From DATARH01 sp035604035 (GTDB lineage: Bacteria > Pseudomonadota > Alphaproteobacteria > ATCC43930 > CGMCC-115725), in contig DATNJF010000403.1 of NCBI GenBank assembly GCA_035604035.1, positions 1 through 17,218 on the forward strand: a stretch of DNA of 17,218 nt, read 5' to 3'. Position numbers and translations under genes: made by a program. The stretch's first letter is position 1, and every line of letters begins with the position of its first letter. Below, piece after piece: positions 6,654 through 13,555 of this stretch. The notes below the pieces were generated by a model. The model made no database searches. It had not been told where the DNA came from and saw only the letters and a program-made list of their open reading frames with translations.

Positions 6654-6785
6654 TGGCGGCTATTCTACCACGAGATAGATGACGCTCGCGCGGCACGCAA
6701 CAACGCGCCAGACGGTCCAGGCCGCAGCTCGTCCGCTTGTCATACGCAGCGATTATGATACCGTCGTGTGAAACTGGAGGTGGAG

Positions 6786-7007
6786 ATGAAAAAGAGCGCG
6801 ATAGTTCTGGCGGCGGCGGCAATCTGCTTCATCGGCCCTGCTGGCGTCTCTTTCGCGGACAATTATTCCTCTTGCTTGCGTGACGCGGCGCAGGACGCGG
6901 CTCGCTGTCGGTACGAGCGTTTTGACGCCGACTATGTGTGCCGTGACTTGTATGTGCAGTCTGTCGACATTTGCCGCGACAGCTACCACAAGTGGCCCCG
7001 GCGCTGA
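6786..7007 (+). CDS. Tiny exported protein with four cysteines spaced 11 residues apart
   Basis: A 73-residue protein. MKKSAIVLAAAAICFIGPAG plus VSFA is a clear Sec signal peptide, with likely cleavage after residue 24. The mature part of about 49 residues is four tandem 11-residue units, each starting with cysteine (C30, C41, C52, C63): CLRDAAQDAAR, CRYERFDADYV, CRDLYVQSVDI, CRDSYHKWPRR. The even spacing suggests a helical protein with two disulfides in the periplasm. The ATG at 6786 is chosen over the GTG at 6768 because GGAGG at 6776-6780 lies 5 bases upstream and the signal peptide then begins properly. A TATGAT at 6754-6759 could be its -10 box, without a good -35. The family and function are not recognised. 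Confidence 0.7.
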   Translation: MKKSAIVLAAAAICFIGPAGVSFADNYSSCLRDAAQDAARCRYERFDADYVCRDLYVQSVDICRDSYHKWPRR

Positions 7008-7012
7008 CGATC

Positions 7013-7031
7013 GGAGGCGTTGCGCGCCTCC
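7013..7031 (+). terminator. Possible weak terminator after the cysteine-repeat gene
   Basis: GGAGGCG (7013-7019) and CGCCTCC (7025-7031) form a 7-bp stem with a 5-base loop. It lies 5 bases after the stop of the small gene and is followed by AGCTTTCCT. The T-run is poor, so this is a tentative intrinsic terminator. The opposite strand has no T-run at all. Confidence 0.4.
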
Positions 7032-7039
7032 AGCTTTCC

Positions 7040-7501
7040 TCAGCCGGCGGTGATGTGGCTGCGAAACGTAAGTGGGTCGCCGATCATACGGATCGGCTCG
7101 AGGCTGCCACCGGTGCCACGCACGACGATCGTGCCGAAGTCTAGAATCCGGCCCAGCACCGACTGATCGACATCGACGCTTTCGACCTTGCTGCGGTTCA
7201 TTTCCAGCGTGTGGCGGGCGAGGACGCCCGATTTGTAGATGACGCGCCGGTCGGTGACCGCGAGCTCGGTGGTCATCCGTCGGATCACGGCCGGCACCCC
7301 TGACGCGAGCCCGAAGATCGCGGCAAACGTCGCGAGCGCCTCGCCGCCTCTGCGCAGATCGCCGTCGAGGGTTAGCGCGGCGATCAACAAGACGATCGCC
7401 GCGGCGAACCAGAGGATGGCCGGGAGGAAAATGACCGGGTGCAGCCGGGTCACATGGGTAACGGTCTCGCCGGGCTGCAGCACCCGCCTGACGTAGTTCA
7501 T
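7040..7501 (-). CDS. Membrane-anchored bacterial PH-domain protein
   Basis: A 153-residue protein. Two hydrophobic segments at about residues 22-45 and 56-73 anchor it in the membrane. They are followed by a bacterial PH-like (bPH2/DUF304-type) domain, with TTELAVTDRRVIYKSGVLAR (77-96), then EMNRSKVESVDVDQSVLGRI and a GTIVVRGTGG strand. The phrase T-DRR-IYKSG is a hallmark of this family. The molecular role of these domains is not established; some are linked to envelope stress. It is transcribed away from the ABC cassette, sharing a 178-base divergent intergenic region (7502-7679). The ribosome site is modest. Confidence 0.82.
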   Translation of the reverse strand: MNYVRRVLQPGETVTHVTRLHPVIFLPAILWFAAAIVLLIAALTLDGDLRRGGEALATFAAIFGLASGVPAVIRRMTTELAVTDRRVIYKSGVLARHTLEMNRSKVESVDVDQSVLGRILDFGTIVVRGTGGSLEPIRMIGDPLTFRSHITAG

Positions 7502-7679
7502 AAAGTTCGGCCTCGCCTCCCTGATCGCCTGGCGCCACGGCGTCGCGAATCACACTTGCTTAACTTAGCTGAAACAGCAATCACGGCAATTTGTGCCTTT
7601 ACTTACAGTTTCGTGTCACTAATTTTGCCGATCCGCAGCAAAATCGCGGACAGAAAAATTGCTACGCGGGAAGGAAACA

Positions 7680-8938
7680 GTGAACACCAGCGAAAATTCG
7701 CGAGGAATGCGCCGCCGCGCGCTACTCAAGGCGGGTGCCGCCGCCGGTTTGCTGCCTTTGGCGCGCCCGTTCGTCGTCAGCGCCTGGGCCGAGGACACGG
7801 TCAAGATCGGCCTCGACAATCCGCTGACCGGCGTCTACGCCGCGCTCGGCAAGAACGAGCTGATCGGCTGTCAGCTCGCACTCGAACAGATCAACGCAAA
7901 AGGCGGCATCCTCGGCCGGCAGGTGGAGTTGCTGGTCGAAGACTCGACCAGCGGCGACGCCGGCACCGCGGTGCAGAAGGCGCGCAAGCTGATCGAACGT
8001 GACAACGTCAACTTCCTCCTCGGCAATATCAACTCGGCGCTGGCGGTGGCTATCGCCCAGGTCAGCAACGAGAAGGGCGTCTTTCACATCGTTCCCGGAG
8101 GGCATACCGACCCGGTCACCGGCAAGGACTGCCACTGGAACGTGTTCCGCGTGTGCAACACGACGCGTATGGAGACCAATTCGATCTCCCAGGTCCTGTT
8201 CGATAAGTTCGGCAAGAAGTGGTACTTCCTGACCCCCGACTACGCCTTCGGCCATACCTTGCAAGAAGGCTTCGAGGCCGGTCTGAAGAAATTGGGTGGG
8301 ACCGAGCTCGGCGCCGACCTGACGCCGCTCGGGACGACCGATTTCTCGCCGTATCTGATCAAGGCGCAAGCGGCGAGCCCGGACGTCATCATCTTCCTGC
8401 AAGCCGGCGATGACGCGGTCAACGCGCTAAAGCAGGCGGTGCAATTCGGCCTCGACAAGAAGTTCCACATCGCCGGAGCGCAGCAGGAGCTCGAAGTGCT
8501 CGAAGGCTTGCCACCCGAGGCGCGGATCGGCAACTGGGTGTTCGAATGGTACTGGAAGCAGCCCGGCGTCGCGCATCTCGACGAGTTCGTCGCGGCGATC
8601 CGCAAGACATCAGGTGGCAAAGTGCCGACGGCGCGCACCTGGTTCGGCTTCACCTCGACATGGAGCTGCGCGCTCGCGGCTGAGGCGGCAAAGTCGCTCG
8701 AACCGGTCAAAATGGCCAAGGCGATGCAGGGCCTCAAGCTGCCTCCCGAGGTGGCGCTGATGCCGAACGACCCGTTCTACCGCGAGGGCGACAACCAGCT
8801 GATGCCGACGTTGGGCATGCCCAGTCAAAGGGCGAGCAGGACCCCGAAGACCTGTTCGTGGTCGACCAGCAGGTCAGGGGCGTCGACGCGGCGCTGCCGG
8901 TCGCGGACACCGGGTGCAAGATGACGTGGCCGACCTGA
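7680..8938 (+). CDS. ABC transporter substrate-binding protein (LivJ/type I fold), with apparent 3' frameshift
   Basis: The periplasmic binding protein of the ABC importer that follows, about 419 residues if repaired. The start is GTG at 7680, behind AAGGA (7671-7675). A Tat-like signal RRRALLKAG (residues 11-19) runs to AWA at 35-37. The type I binding fold is clear: VKIGLDNPLTGVYAALG, QINAKGGILGRQVELLVED, and YFLTPDYAFGHTLQEGF. Near 8811-8817 the reading frame breaks. Read on unshifted it ends at 8924 with an arginine/serine-rich tail unlike the family. The -1 frame continues from CAT at 8816 as HAQSKGEQDPEDLFVVDQQV and ends GCKMTWPT at a TGA (8936-8938), a credible family C-terminus. A sequencing error, a real deletion or very recent decay are all possible. 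The ligand is unknown (amino acids, amides or urea are typical). Confidence 0.85.
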
Positions 8939-8943
8939 GCGAG

Positions 8944-8986
8944 GCGGCTGCCGGGCGCCGCAGGACAGGAAGCTCCCGGCAGCCGC
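8944..8986 (+). other. Strong intercistronic hairpin between binding-protein and permease genes
   Basis: GCGGCTGCCGGG (8944-8955) and CCCGGCAGCCGC (8975-8986) are perfectly complementary over 12 bp around a 19-base loop. No T-run follows, so it is unlikely to be an intrinsic terminator. A stem at this point would protect the 3' end of the binding-protein message and lower expression of the downstream membrane genes. That is a common arrangement in ABC operons and is inferred here. Confidence 0.6.
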
Positions 8987-9008
8987 GCGCCACAGCCGCT
9001 GCTTTCCC

Positions 9009-9875
9009 ATGACCCAACTCGTTCTCTTCAACATCTTTAACGGCCTCATCATCGGCGCGTTCTACGCGCTGATGGCGCTGGGCCTGTCGCTGATCCTCAA
9101 TCTGTCGGGCGTCATCAATTTCGCCCATGGCGGGTTTCTCGCCATCGGCGCTTACATCGCCTACTCGCTGATACCCTATGTCGGGTTTTGGGGCGGCTTG
9201 CTACTGGCGCCGTTTCTGACCGCCGCGATCGGCATCGCGGTCGAACGCGTCTTGATCCGGCGTCTCTACGGTCGCGATCCCCTCTACAGCCTGCTGTTGA
9301 CCTTCGGGCTCGCGTTCATCTTCGAGGATGGGACCCGCTACATCTGGGGCGCGCAAAGCTTGCCCTATCAAATCCCCAGCTGGCTACAAACCTCGCTCAG
9401 CAGCGAGTTGTTCTTCGTCACCGGCTACCGGGTCTTCATGGTGCTGCTGGTCGGGGTCGCGGTGGGCGCCCTGTTCGTGATCCTCAACCATACGAGGCTC
9501 GGCATCCGTATCCGCGCCGGGACGCTGGACTTGGAGACGGTTTCTGTCTTGGGGGTCAATGTACGCATCCTGCGCAACCTCAATTTCGGGCTGGGAATCT
9601 ATCTCGCCGGGCTTGCGGGGGTGCTGGCCGCCGGCATGCTCGGCCTGCAGCCGACCATCGGTAGCTCGCTGCTCATGCCCAGTTTCGTCGCGATTATCGT
9701 CGGCGGCCTCGGCAGTTTGCCGGGAACGCTTCTGGGCGGGCTGTTGATCGGCGTCGCTTCAGGCCTCACCACGGTGTTCTTCCCGTCGGCGAGCGAGGCG
9801 GTGATCTACGTGATGATGGGCCTGGTTCTGCTGATCCGGCCGCGCGGCCTGCTCGGCGAAGAGGGCCGCTTCTGA
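9009..9875 (+). CDS. Branched-chain amino acid-type ABC permease, LivH-like
   Basis: A 288-residue inner-membrane permease of the LivH family, one half of the translocation channel. The N-terminus matches the family closely, with NGLIIGAFYALMALGLSLIL (residues 12-31) and GVINFAHGGFLAIGAY (35-50). About eight hydrophobic segments follow. The late loop with GGLGSLPGTLLGGLLIGV, the family's glycine-rich motif, is where ATPase contact is expected. It lies 70 bases after the binding-protein gene, behind the 8944-8986 hairpin, and has no good ribosome site. Its stop overlaps the start of the next permease by one base (TGATG). The specific substrate cannot be told, so no gene symbol is given. Confidence 0.93.
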   Translation: MTQLVLFNIFNGLIIGAFYALMALGLSLILNLSGVINFAHGGFLAIGAYIAYSLIPYVGFWGGLLLAPFLTAAIGIAVERVLIRRLYGRDPLYSLLLTFGLAFIFEDGTRYIWGAQSLPYQIPSWLQTSLSSELFFVTGYRVFMVLLVGVAVGALFVILNHTRLGIRIRAGTLDLETVSVLGVNVRILRNLNFGLGIYLAGLAGVLAAGMLGLQPTIGSSLLMPSFVAIIVGGLGSLPGTLLGGLLIGVASGLTTVFFPSASEAVIYVMMGLVLLIRPRGLLGEEGRF

Positions 9876-10825
9876 TGAATTCTCGAGCGAAGCGCGCTGC
9901 CGATATCGGGGTTTGGGTGGTGCTCATCACCATGCCCTATTGGATGACGCTGATCGGCGGCTATACCGAGCTGGGCAGCCGGGTCATCGTGCTCGGACTG
10001 GCGGCGATGGCGCTCAATTTCCTGCTCGGCTTTACCGGCGTATTGTCGTTCGGCCATGCTGCCTATTTCGGCCTCTCCGCCTACGGGGTCGGCATGACCA
10101 TCCACTATCTCGTGCCAAGCACGCCCCTCGCGTTTCTCATCGGGGTCACCGTCGGCACGGCGGCCGCGGCATTGATCGGACCGCTGATCATCCGGCTGCG
10201 CGGCGTCTATTTTGCGATGGTGACGATTGCCTTCGGCCAGGTCTTCTACTTTATCGCCTTCCGCTGGAACTCGGTCACCGGCGGCGACGACGGCCTGACC
10301 GGCTGGCGGCGGGTTCCGATCGATCTGCATTTCACCACGATCAACATCCTCGGCAACGACAAGGCGTTCTATTACCTGGCGCTGATCGTCTTCGCCGCGT
10401 CGGCGGCGGTGATGGCGTGGCTACTGCGTTCGCCGTTCGGCCGCACCTTGCTGGCGATCCGGGAAAACGAGCGCCGGGGGCGCTTTCTCGGTATCCCCGT
10501 CGACCGGCACATCTGGATGTCCTGGGTCATCTCCTGCTTCTTCGTCAGCGTTGCCGGCGCGCTATACGCACTGCTCAACAACTTCATCGACCCGCGCGCG
10601 CTGCGCTGGGACCAGTCCGGCGATTTCGTCATCATGGCGGTGCTGGGCGGGATGCGCGTTTTTTGGGGCCCGCTGATCGGCGCGGCGATCTTCGTGGTGC
10701 TTCAGGATTACCTCTCCAGCCAAACCGAGAACTGGATGTCGCTGATCGGTTTGTTCTTCGTGCTGGTCGTGCTGTTCTTCCCGCGCGGCGTGCTCGGCCT
10801 AGTCCGGCGCAGAGCCGCGTCATGA
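9875..10825 (+). CDS. Branched-chain amino acid-type ABC permease, LivM-like
   Basis: A 316-residue permease that pairs with the LivH-like protein. Family features are AMALNFLLGFTGVLSFGHAA (residues 45-64), then YFGLSAYGVG, IIRLRGVYFAMVTIAFGQVF around 105-124, and the C-terminal GGMRVFWGPLIGAAIFV. The conserved LRG-YFAMVT-AF motif identifies LivM rather than LivH. Its ATG lies within the TGATG overlap with the LivH gene, and its own stop overlaps the first ATPase gene by 4 bases, so these genes are translated together. Confidence 0.93.
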   Translation: MNSRAKRAADIGVWVVLITMPYWMTLIGGYTELGSRVIVLGLAAMALNFLLGFTGVLSFGHAAYFGLSAYGVGMTIHYLVPSTPLAFLIGVTVGTAAAALIGPLIIRLRGVYFAMVTIAFGQVFYFIAFRWNSVTGGDDGLTGWRRVPIDLHFTTINILGNDKAFYYLALIVFAASAAVMAWLLRSPFGRTLLAIRENERRGRFLGIPVDRHIWMSWVISCFFVSVAGALYALLNNFIDPRALRWDQSGDFVIMAVLGGMRVFWGPLIGAAIFVVLQDYLSSQTENWMSLIGLFFVLVVLFFPRGVLGLVRRRAAS

Positions 10826-11571
10826 GCCTCTTAAGCGTGGAAAACGTGACGCGCCGGTTCGGCAGCCTCATCGCCGTCGACAACGTCTCGATGACGGTCG
10901 AGCCCGGCGAGCTGCGCGCGGTAATCGGCCCCAACGGCGCCGGCAAGACGACCTTTTTCAATCTGATCAGCGGGTTCCTGCAGCCAACCTCGGGACGGAT
11001 CGAGTTCGACGGGGCGGATATCACGTGGATGCTCCCGGCGCGGCGGGTGTGGCGCGGCATCGCCCGCACCTTCCAGATCACCGAGGTCTTTCCCGAGCTT
11101 TCGGTGCGCGAGAATCTGCGCATCGCGGTCGAGGTCGCTTCCGGCTACCGGCTGCGGCCGTGGATCTCGCGCGCCGCTGCCGCCGAAATCGCCGCGCGAA
11201 TCGATGAGCTGTTGGCAATGGGTGGAATCGCCGGCGTCGCGCATCGCCTGGTCGGCGAGCTGAGCCACGGCGACCAGCGCGCTTGCGAAATCATGATGGC
11301 GCTGGCGCTGAAGCCGCGCCTCCTGCTGCTCGACGAGCCGACCGCCGGGATGGGCGATCAGGAGACCTACAACACCACCCAGCTTATCCGCCGGCTGCAC
11401 CGCGACCAGAGCCTAACGGTGGTGCTGATCGAACACGACATGCGCGTCATCTTCCACCTCGCCGACCGCATCACCGTCTTGGCCGAGGGCGCGGTCCTGG
11501 CCGAAGGCACACCGCCAGAGATCGCCGCGAATGCGGCGGTACAGGCGGCCTATCTCGGGCAAGCCGCGTGA
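10822..11571 (+). CDS. Branched-chain amino acid-type ABC ATPase, LivG-like
   Basis: A 249-residue cytoplasmic ATPase subunit. Walker A is GPNGAGKTT (36-44), the Q-loop RTFQ (82-85), and the signature motif LSHGDQ (147-152), a variant common in the LivG group. Walker B is LLLLDEP (167-173) and the H-loop EHD (204-206). The insertion after Walker A and the FQITEVFPELSVRENL stretch are typical of LivG. The ATG at 10822 overlaps the LivM stop (ATGA). The long in-frame extension upstream is only the shadow of the LivM gene. Overlap at the 3' end couples it to the second ATPase. Confidence 0.95.
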   Translation: MSLLSVENVTRRFGSLIAVDNVSMTVEPGELRAVIGPNGAGKTTFFNLISGFLQPTSGRIEFDGADITWMLPARRVWRGIARTFQITEVFPELSVRENLRIAVEVASGYRLRPWISRAAAAEIAARIDELLAMGGIAGVAHRLVGELSHGDQRACEIMMALALKPRLLLLDEPTAGMGDQETYNTTQLIRRLHRDQSLTVVLIEHDMRVIFHLADRITVLAEGAVLAEGTPPEIAANAAVQAAYLGQAA

Positions 11572-12299
11572 ACGCGCTCGAAGCCCAAGGGCTGCACACC
11601 TTCTACGGCAAGAGCCATATCCTGCACGGCGTCAGCATCGCGGTCGAAGAAGGCCGCATCACCGCGCTTCTCGGCCGCAACGGCGCCGGCAAATCGACGA
11701 CGCTGCGCAGCCTCATGGGCCTCACCCCGCCGCGCGAGGGACGGGTCGAAATCTTCGGCCAGGACACCACCCGGTGGCCGCCCTATCGCATCGCCGCGCT
11801 TGGGGTCGGCTACGTGCCCGAAGGGCGGCGCATCTTCGCCAACCTGACCGTGACCGAGAATTTGCGCGTGCCCCTGACCCGCGGCGGGCAATGGACCGAG
11901 GAGCGCATTTTCGCGCTGTTCCCGCGCCTCGCCGAACGCCGCAACAATCGCGGCCGGCAATTGTCGGGCGGCGAGCAGGAGATGCTGGCGATCGCCCGCG
12001 CGTTGATCCTCAACCCGAACCTGTTGATCCTCGACGAGCCGTCGCAAGGCCTGGCGCCGCTGATCGTGCGCGAGGTATTCGACGTCGTGGCGCGAATGCG
12101 TTCGGAGGGCATTTCGGTGCTGCTGGTCGAGCAAAACGCGCGGGTGAGCCTCGAGATCGCCGACCATGCCTATGTGCTCGATGACGGCAGCGTTGTTTAC
12201 TCGGGTCCCGCCGCCGAGCTGCGCGCCGACGAGGCGCGGGTCCAGGAATTGGCCGGCGCCAGCGCCGAGGCGTGGTCGGAGACGGGCGCTCCGGCGTAA
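11568..12299 (+). CDS. Branched-chain amino acid-type ABC ATPase, LivF-like
   Basis: A 243-residue ATPase, partner of the LivG-like subunit. Walker A is GRNGAGKST (36-44). GYVPEGRRIFANLTVTENL (81-99) is diagnostic of LivF. The signature is LSGGEQ (132-137), Walker B LLILDEP (152-158), and the H-loop position reads VEQN (187-190), as usual in this subfamily. It starts with a GTG at 11568, overlapping the LivG stop by 4 bases. The last 20 residues (GASAEAWSETGAPA) are an unstructured tail. A palindromic repeat begins 6 bases after the stop codon. Confidence 0.95.
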   Translation: MNALEAQGLHTFYGKSHILHGVSIAVEEGRITALLGRNGAGKSTTLRSLMGLTPPREGRVEIFGQDTTRWPPYRIAALGVGYVPEGRRIFANLTVTENLRVPLTRGGQWTEERIFALFPRLAERRNNRGRQLSGGEQEMLAIARALILNPNLLILDEPSQGLAPLIVREVFDVVARMRSEGISVLLVEQNARVSLEIADHAYVLDDGSVVYSGPAAELRADEARVQELAGASAEAWSETGAPA

Positions 12300-12304
12300 C
12301 GGTC

Positions 12305-12385
12305 GTAGGGCGGAAGAGCGAAGCGTATTCCGCCATTGCCCGCGCCGACGACTTTGGCGGATTGCGCTGCGCTTATCCGCCCTAC
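12305..12385. repeat. Dispersed double-hairpin palindromic repeat, copy 1
   Basis: The 81-base element is bounded by perfect 10-bp inverted ends, GTAGGGCGGA and TCCGCCCTAC. Each half folds on itself: GGCGGAA (12309-12315) with TTCCGCC (12328-12334), and GGCGGAT (12356-12362) with ATCCGCC (12375-12381). It fills the gap between the LivF-like gene and the membrane protein start at 12398. Copy 2 is at 16107-16185. This looks like a REP/RUP-type extragenic element. Confidence 0.8.
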
Positions 12386-12397
12386 ACTTCCCAACAA

Positions 12398-13162
12398 ATG
12401 CACACCTTCGCCCTCAAGCTCATCGTGACGCCGGCGTTGATCCTCGCGGCGAGCCTTGCCAGCCGGCGCTGGGGCGAGTCGATCGGCGGCTGGTTTGTCG
12501 GCCTGCCGCTGACCTCCGGGCCGGTGTGCTTCTTCTTAGCGCTCGACGAAAGCCCGGAATTCGCCGCCGCGGCCGGACTCGGCTGCCTCGCCGGCGCCGC
12601 GGCTAAAGCCGGGCTTTGCATCGCCTATGGCCGGGTTGCACAGCATGCCGGTTGGCCGGTGGCGCTCATTGTCGCCAGTATCGCGTTCATCGTGGGTGCC
12701 GCGGTATTTGTGGCGGCAGCGTTGCCGCTCTGGCCGCTGGCGATCGCGGTCTGTGCGGCGCTGTCGCTGGCCTTGTGGCTGCTGCCACGACCCCGCCGCA
12801 GCAACACCGAGCTACCGAGGCTGCCACCCTGGGACATCCCCGCGCGGATGATCGTCGCGACATCGTTGGTGCTGGGGTTGACCGCGCTGGCGCCCTATGC
12901 CGGGCCGCAGTTGAGCGGTCTCCTGGCGACCTATCCAGTGTTCGCCGCGGTGCTCGCCGTGTTCAGCCAACGCGGGCGCGGCGCCGCTGCCGCGGTCCAG
13001 GTGCTGCGCGGACTGCTGACTGGCCTCTTCGCTTTCACCGGGTTCTTCGCGGCGCTGGCGCTGAGCCTGCCGTCTCTCGGGATCGCCGCCGGATTCGCGG
13101 TCGCGACGCTGGTTGCGCTGGCGATCCAGGCCGCATCACTTCGACTCCTGCACCGGACCTAA
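12398..13162 (+). CDS. Multi-pass membrane protein of unknown function
   Basis: A 254-residue protein made almost wholly of hydrophobic segments, with about eight predicted membrane spans. Visible blocks include an N-terminal span MHTFALKLIVTPALILAASL, then RWGESIGGWFVGLPLTSGPV (residues 24-43), a basic cytoplasmic loop PRPRRSNTELPRLPP in the middle, and a second half with YPVFAAVLAVFSQRGRGA. The central loop flanked by similar halves hints at an internal duplication, which I could not verify. I do not recognise a transport family. The ATG at 12398 has no ribosome site, because the palindromic repeat ends only 12 bases upstream; the true start could differ. Its stop codon overlaps that of the convergent DUF1330 gene. 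Confidence 0.75.
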   Translation: MHTFALKLIVTPALILAASLASRRWGESIGGWFVGLPLTSGPVCFFLALDESPEFAAAAGLGCLAGAAAKAGLCIAYGRVAQHAGWPVALIVASIAFIVGAAVFVAAALPLWPLAIAVCAALSLALWLLPRPRRSNTELPRLPPWDIPARMIVATSLVLGLTALAPYAGPQLSGLLATYPVFAAVLAVFSQRGRGAAAAVQVLRGLLTGLFAFTGFFAALALSLPSLGIAAGFAVATLVALAIQAASLRLLHRT

Positions 13163-13443
13163 CCCTCGACCAGCACCACCCGGCCGGTGGAATTGGCCAG
13201 GCGGATCTTCAGCGCTTCCTGGTATTCGGGCGAGTTGTACCAGCGCTTCGCCGCGGCGCTGTCGGGAAACTCGATGACGACGATCCGCGCCGGATCCTTC
13301 GACCCTTCGATCAGCTCGGCCTTGCCGCCGCGGACGACGAACTTGCCGCCATACTGGGCGACGCTCGCCCCTGCTAGCGGCCGGTAGCTCTCGTACCCCG
13401 CGGGGTTGGTGATTTCGACCTCGGCGACGATGTAGGCGGGCAT
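13159..13443 (-). CDS. DUF1330 family protein
   Basis: A 94-residue protein of the DUF1330 family, a small ferredoxin-like alpha/beta-barrel fold related to stress-responsive dimeric proteins. Family features are the start MPAYIVAEVEITNPAGYESY, a GGKFVVRGGKAELIEG strand pair, and RIVVIEFPDSAAAKRWYNSP followed by EYQEALKIR. No enzymatic reaction is established. AGGAGGA lies 5 bases before the ATG at 13443, an ideal ribosome site that decides against the longer in-frame start. The gene is divergent from bpt, with a 112-base shared intergenic region, and its stop codon overlaps that of the convergent membrane-protein gene. Confidence 0.92.
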   Translation of the reverse strand: MPAYIVAEVEITNPAGYESYRPLAGASVAQYGGKFVVRGGKAELIEGSKDPARIVVIEFPDSAAAKRWYNSPEYQEALKIRLANSTGRVVLVEG

Positions 13444-13484
13444 CAATTCCTCCTGATGACGTGTCGGTTCATAATGAGGCGGCG

Positions 13485-13513
13485 TTGTCTGCGGCGAAAG
13501 CCTCTGGCATGCT
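13485..13513 (+). promoter_or_regulatory. Possible bpt promoter
   Basis: TTGTCT (13485-13490) and CATGCT (13508-13513) are spaced by 17 bases in the divergent region between the DUF1330 gene and bpt. The -10 box lacks the usual leading T, so the call is weak. Transcription would start about 35 bases before the bpt ATG. Confidence 0.25.
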
Positions 13514-13555
13514 GCGAGGAGCGGATCGGGGCGACGCGCCAGACGGGGAGAGGCG

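Noticed and set aside
6105..6758. A 217-residue open frame on the plus strand opposite nadQ
   Set aside because: It is antisense to a recognised regulator and lacks motifs, a ribosome site and a signal peptide.
8811..8817. Programmed -1 frameshifting in the binding-protein gene
   Set aside because: No slippery heptamer or suitably placed downstream pseudoknot is visible, and such control is not known in this family. A mutation or sequence error is simpler.
9913..10821. Long in-frame extension before the LivG-like ATPase
   Set aside because: It is the shadow of the LivM-like permease; the ATPase starts properly at 10822 with a 4-base overlap.
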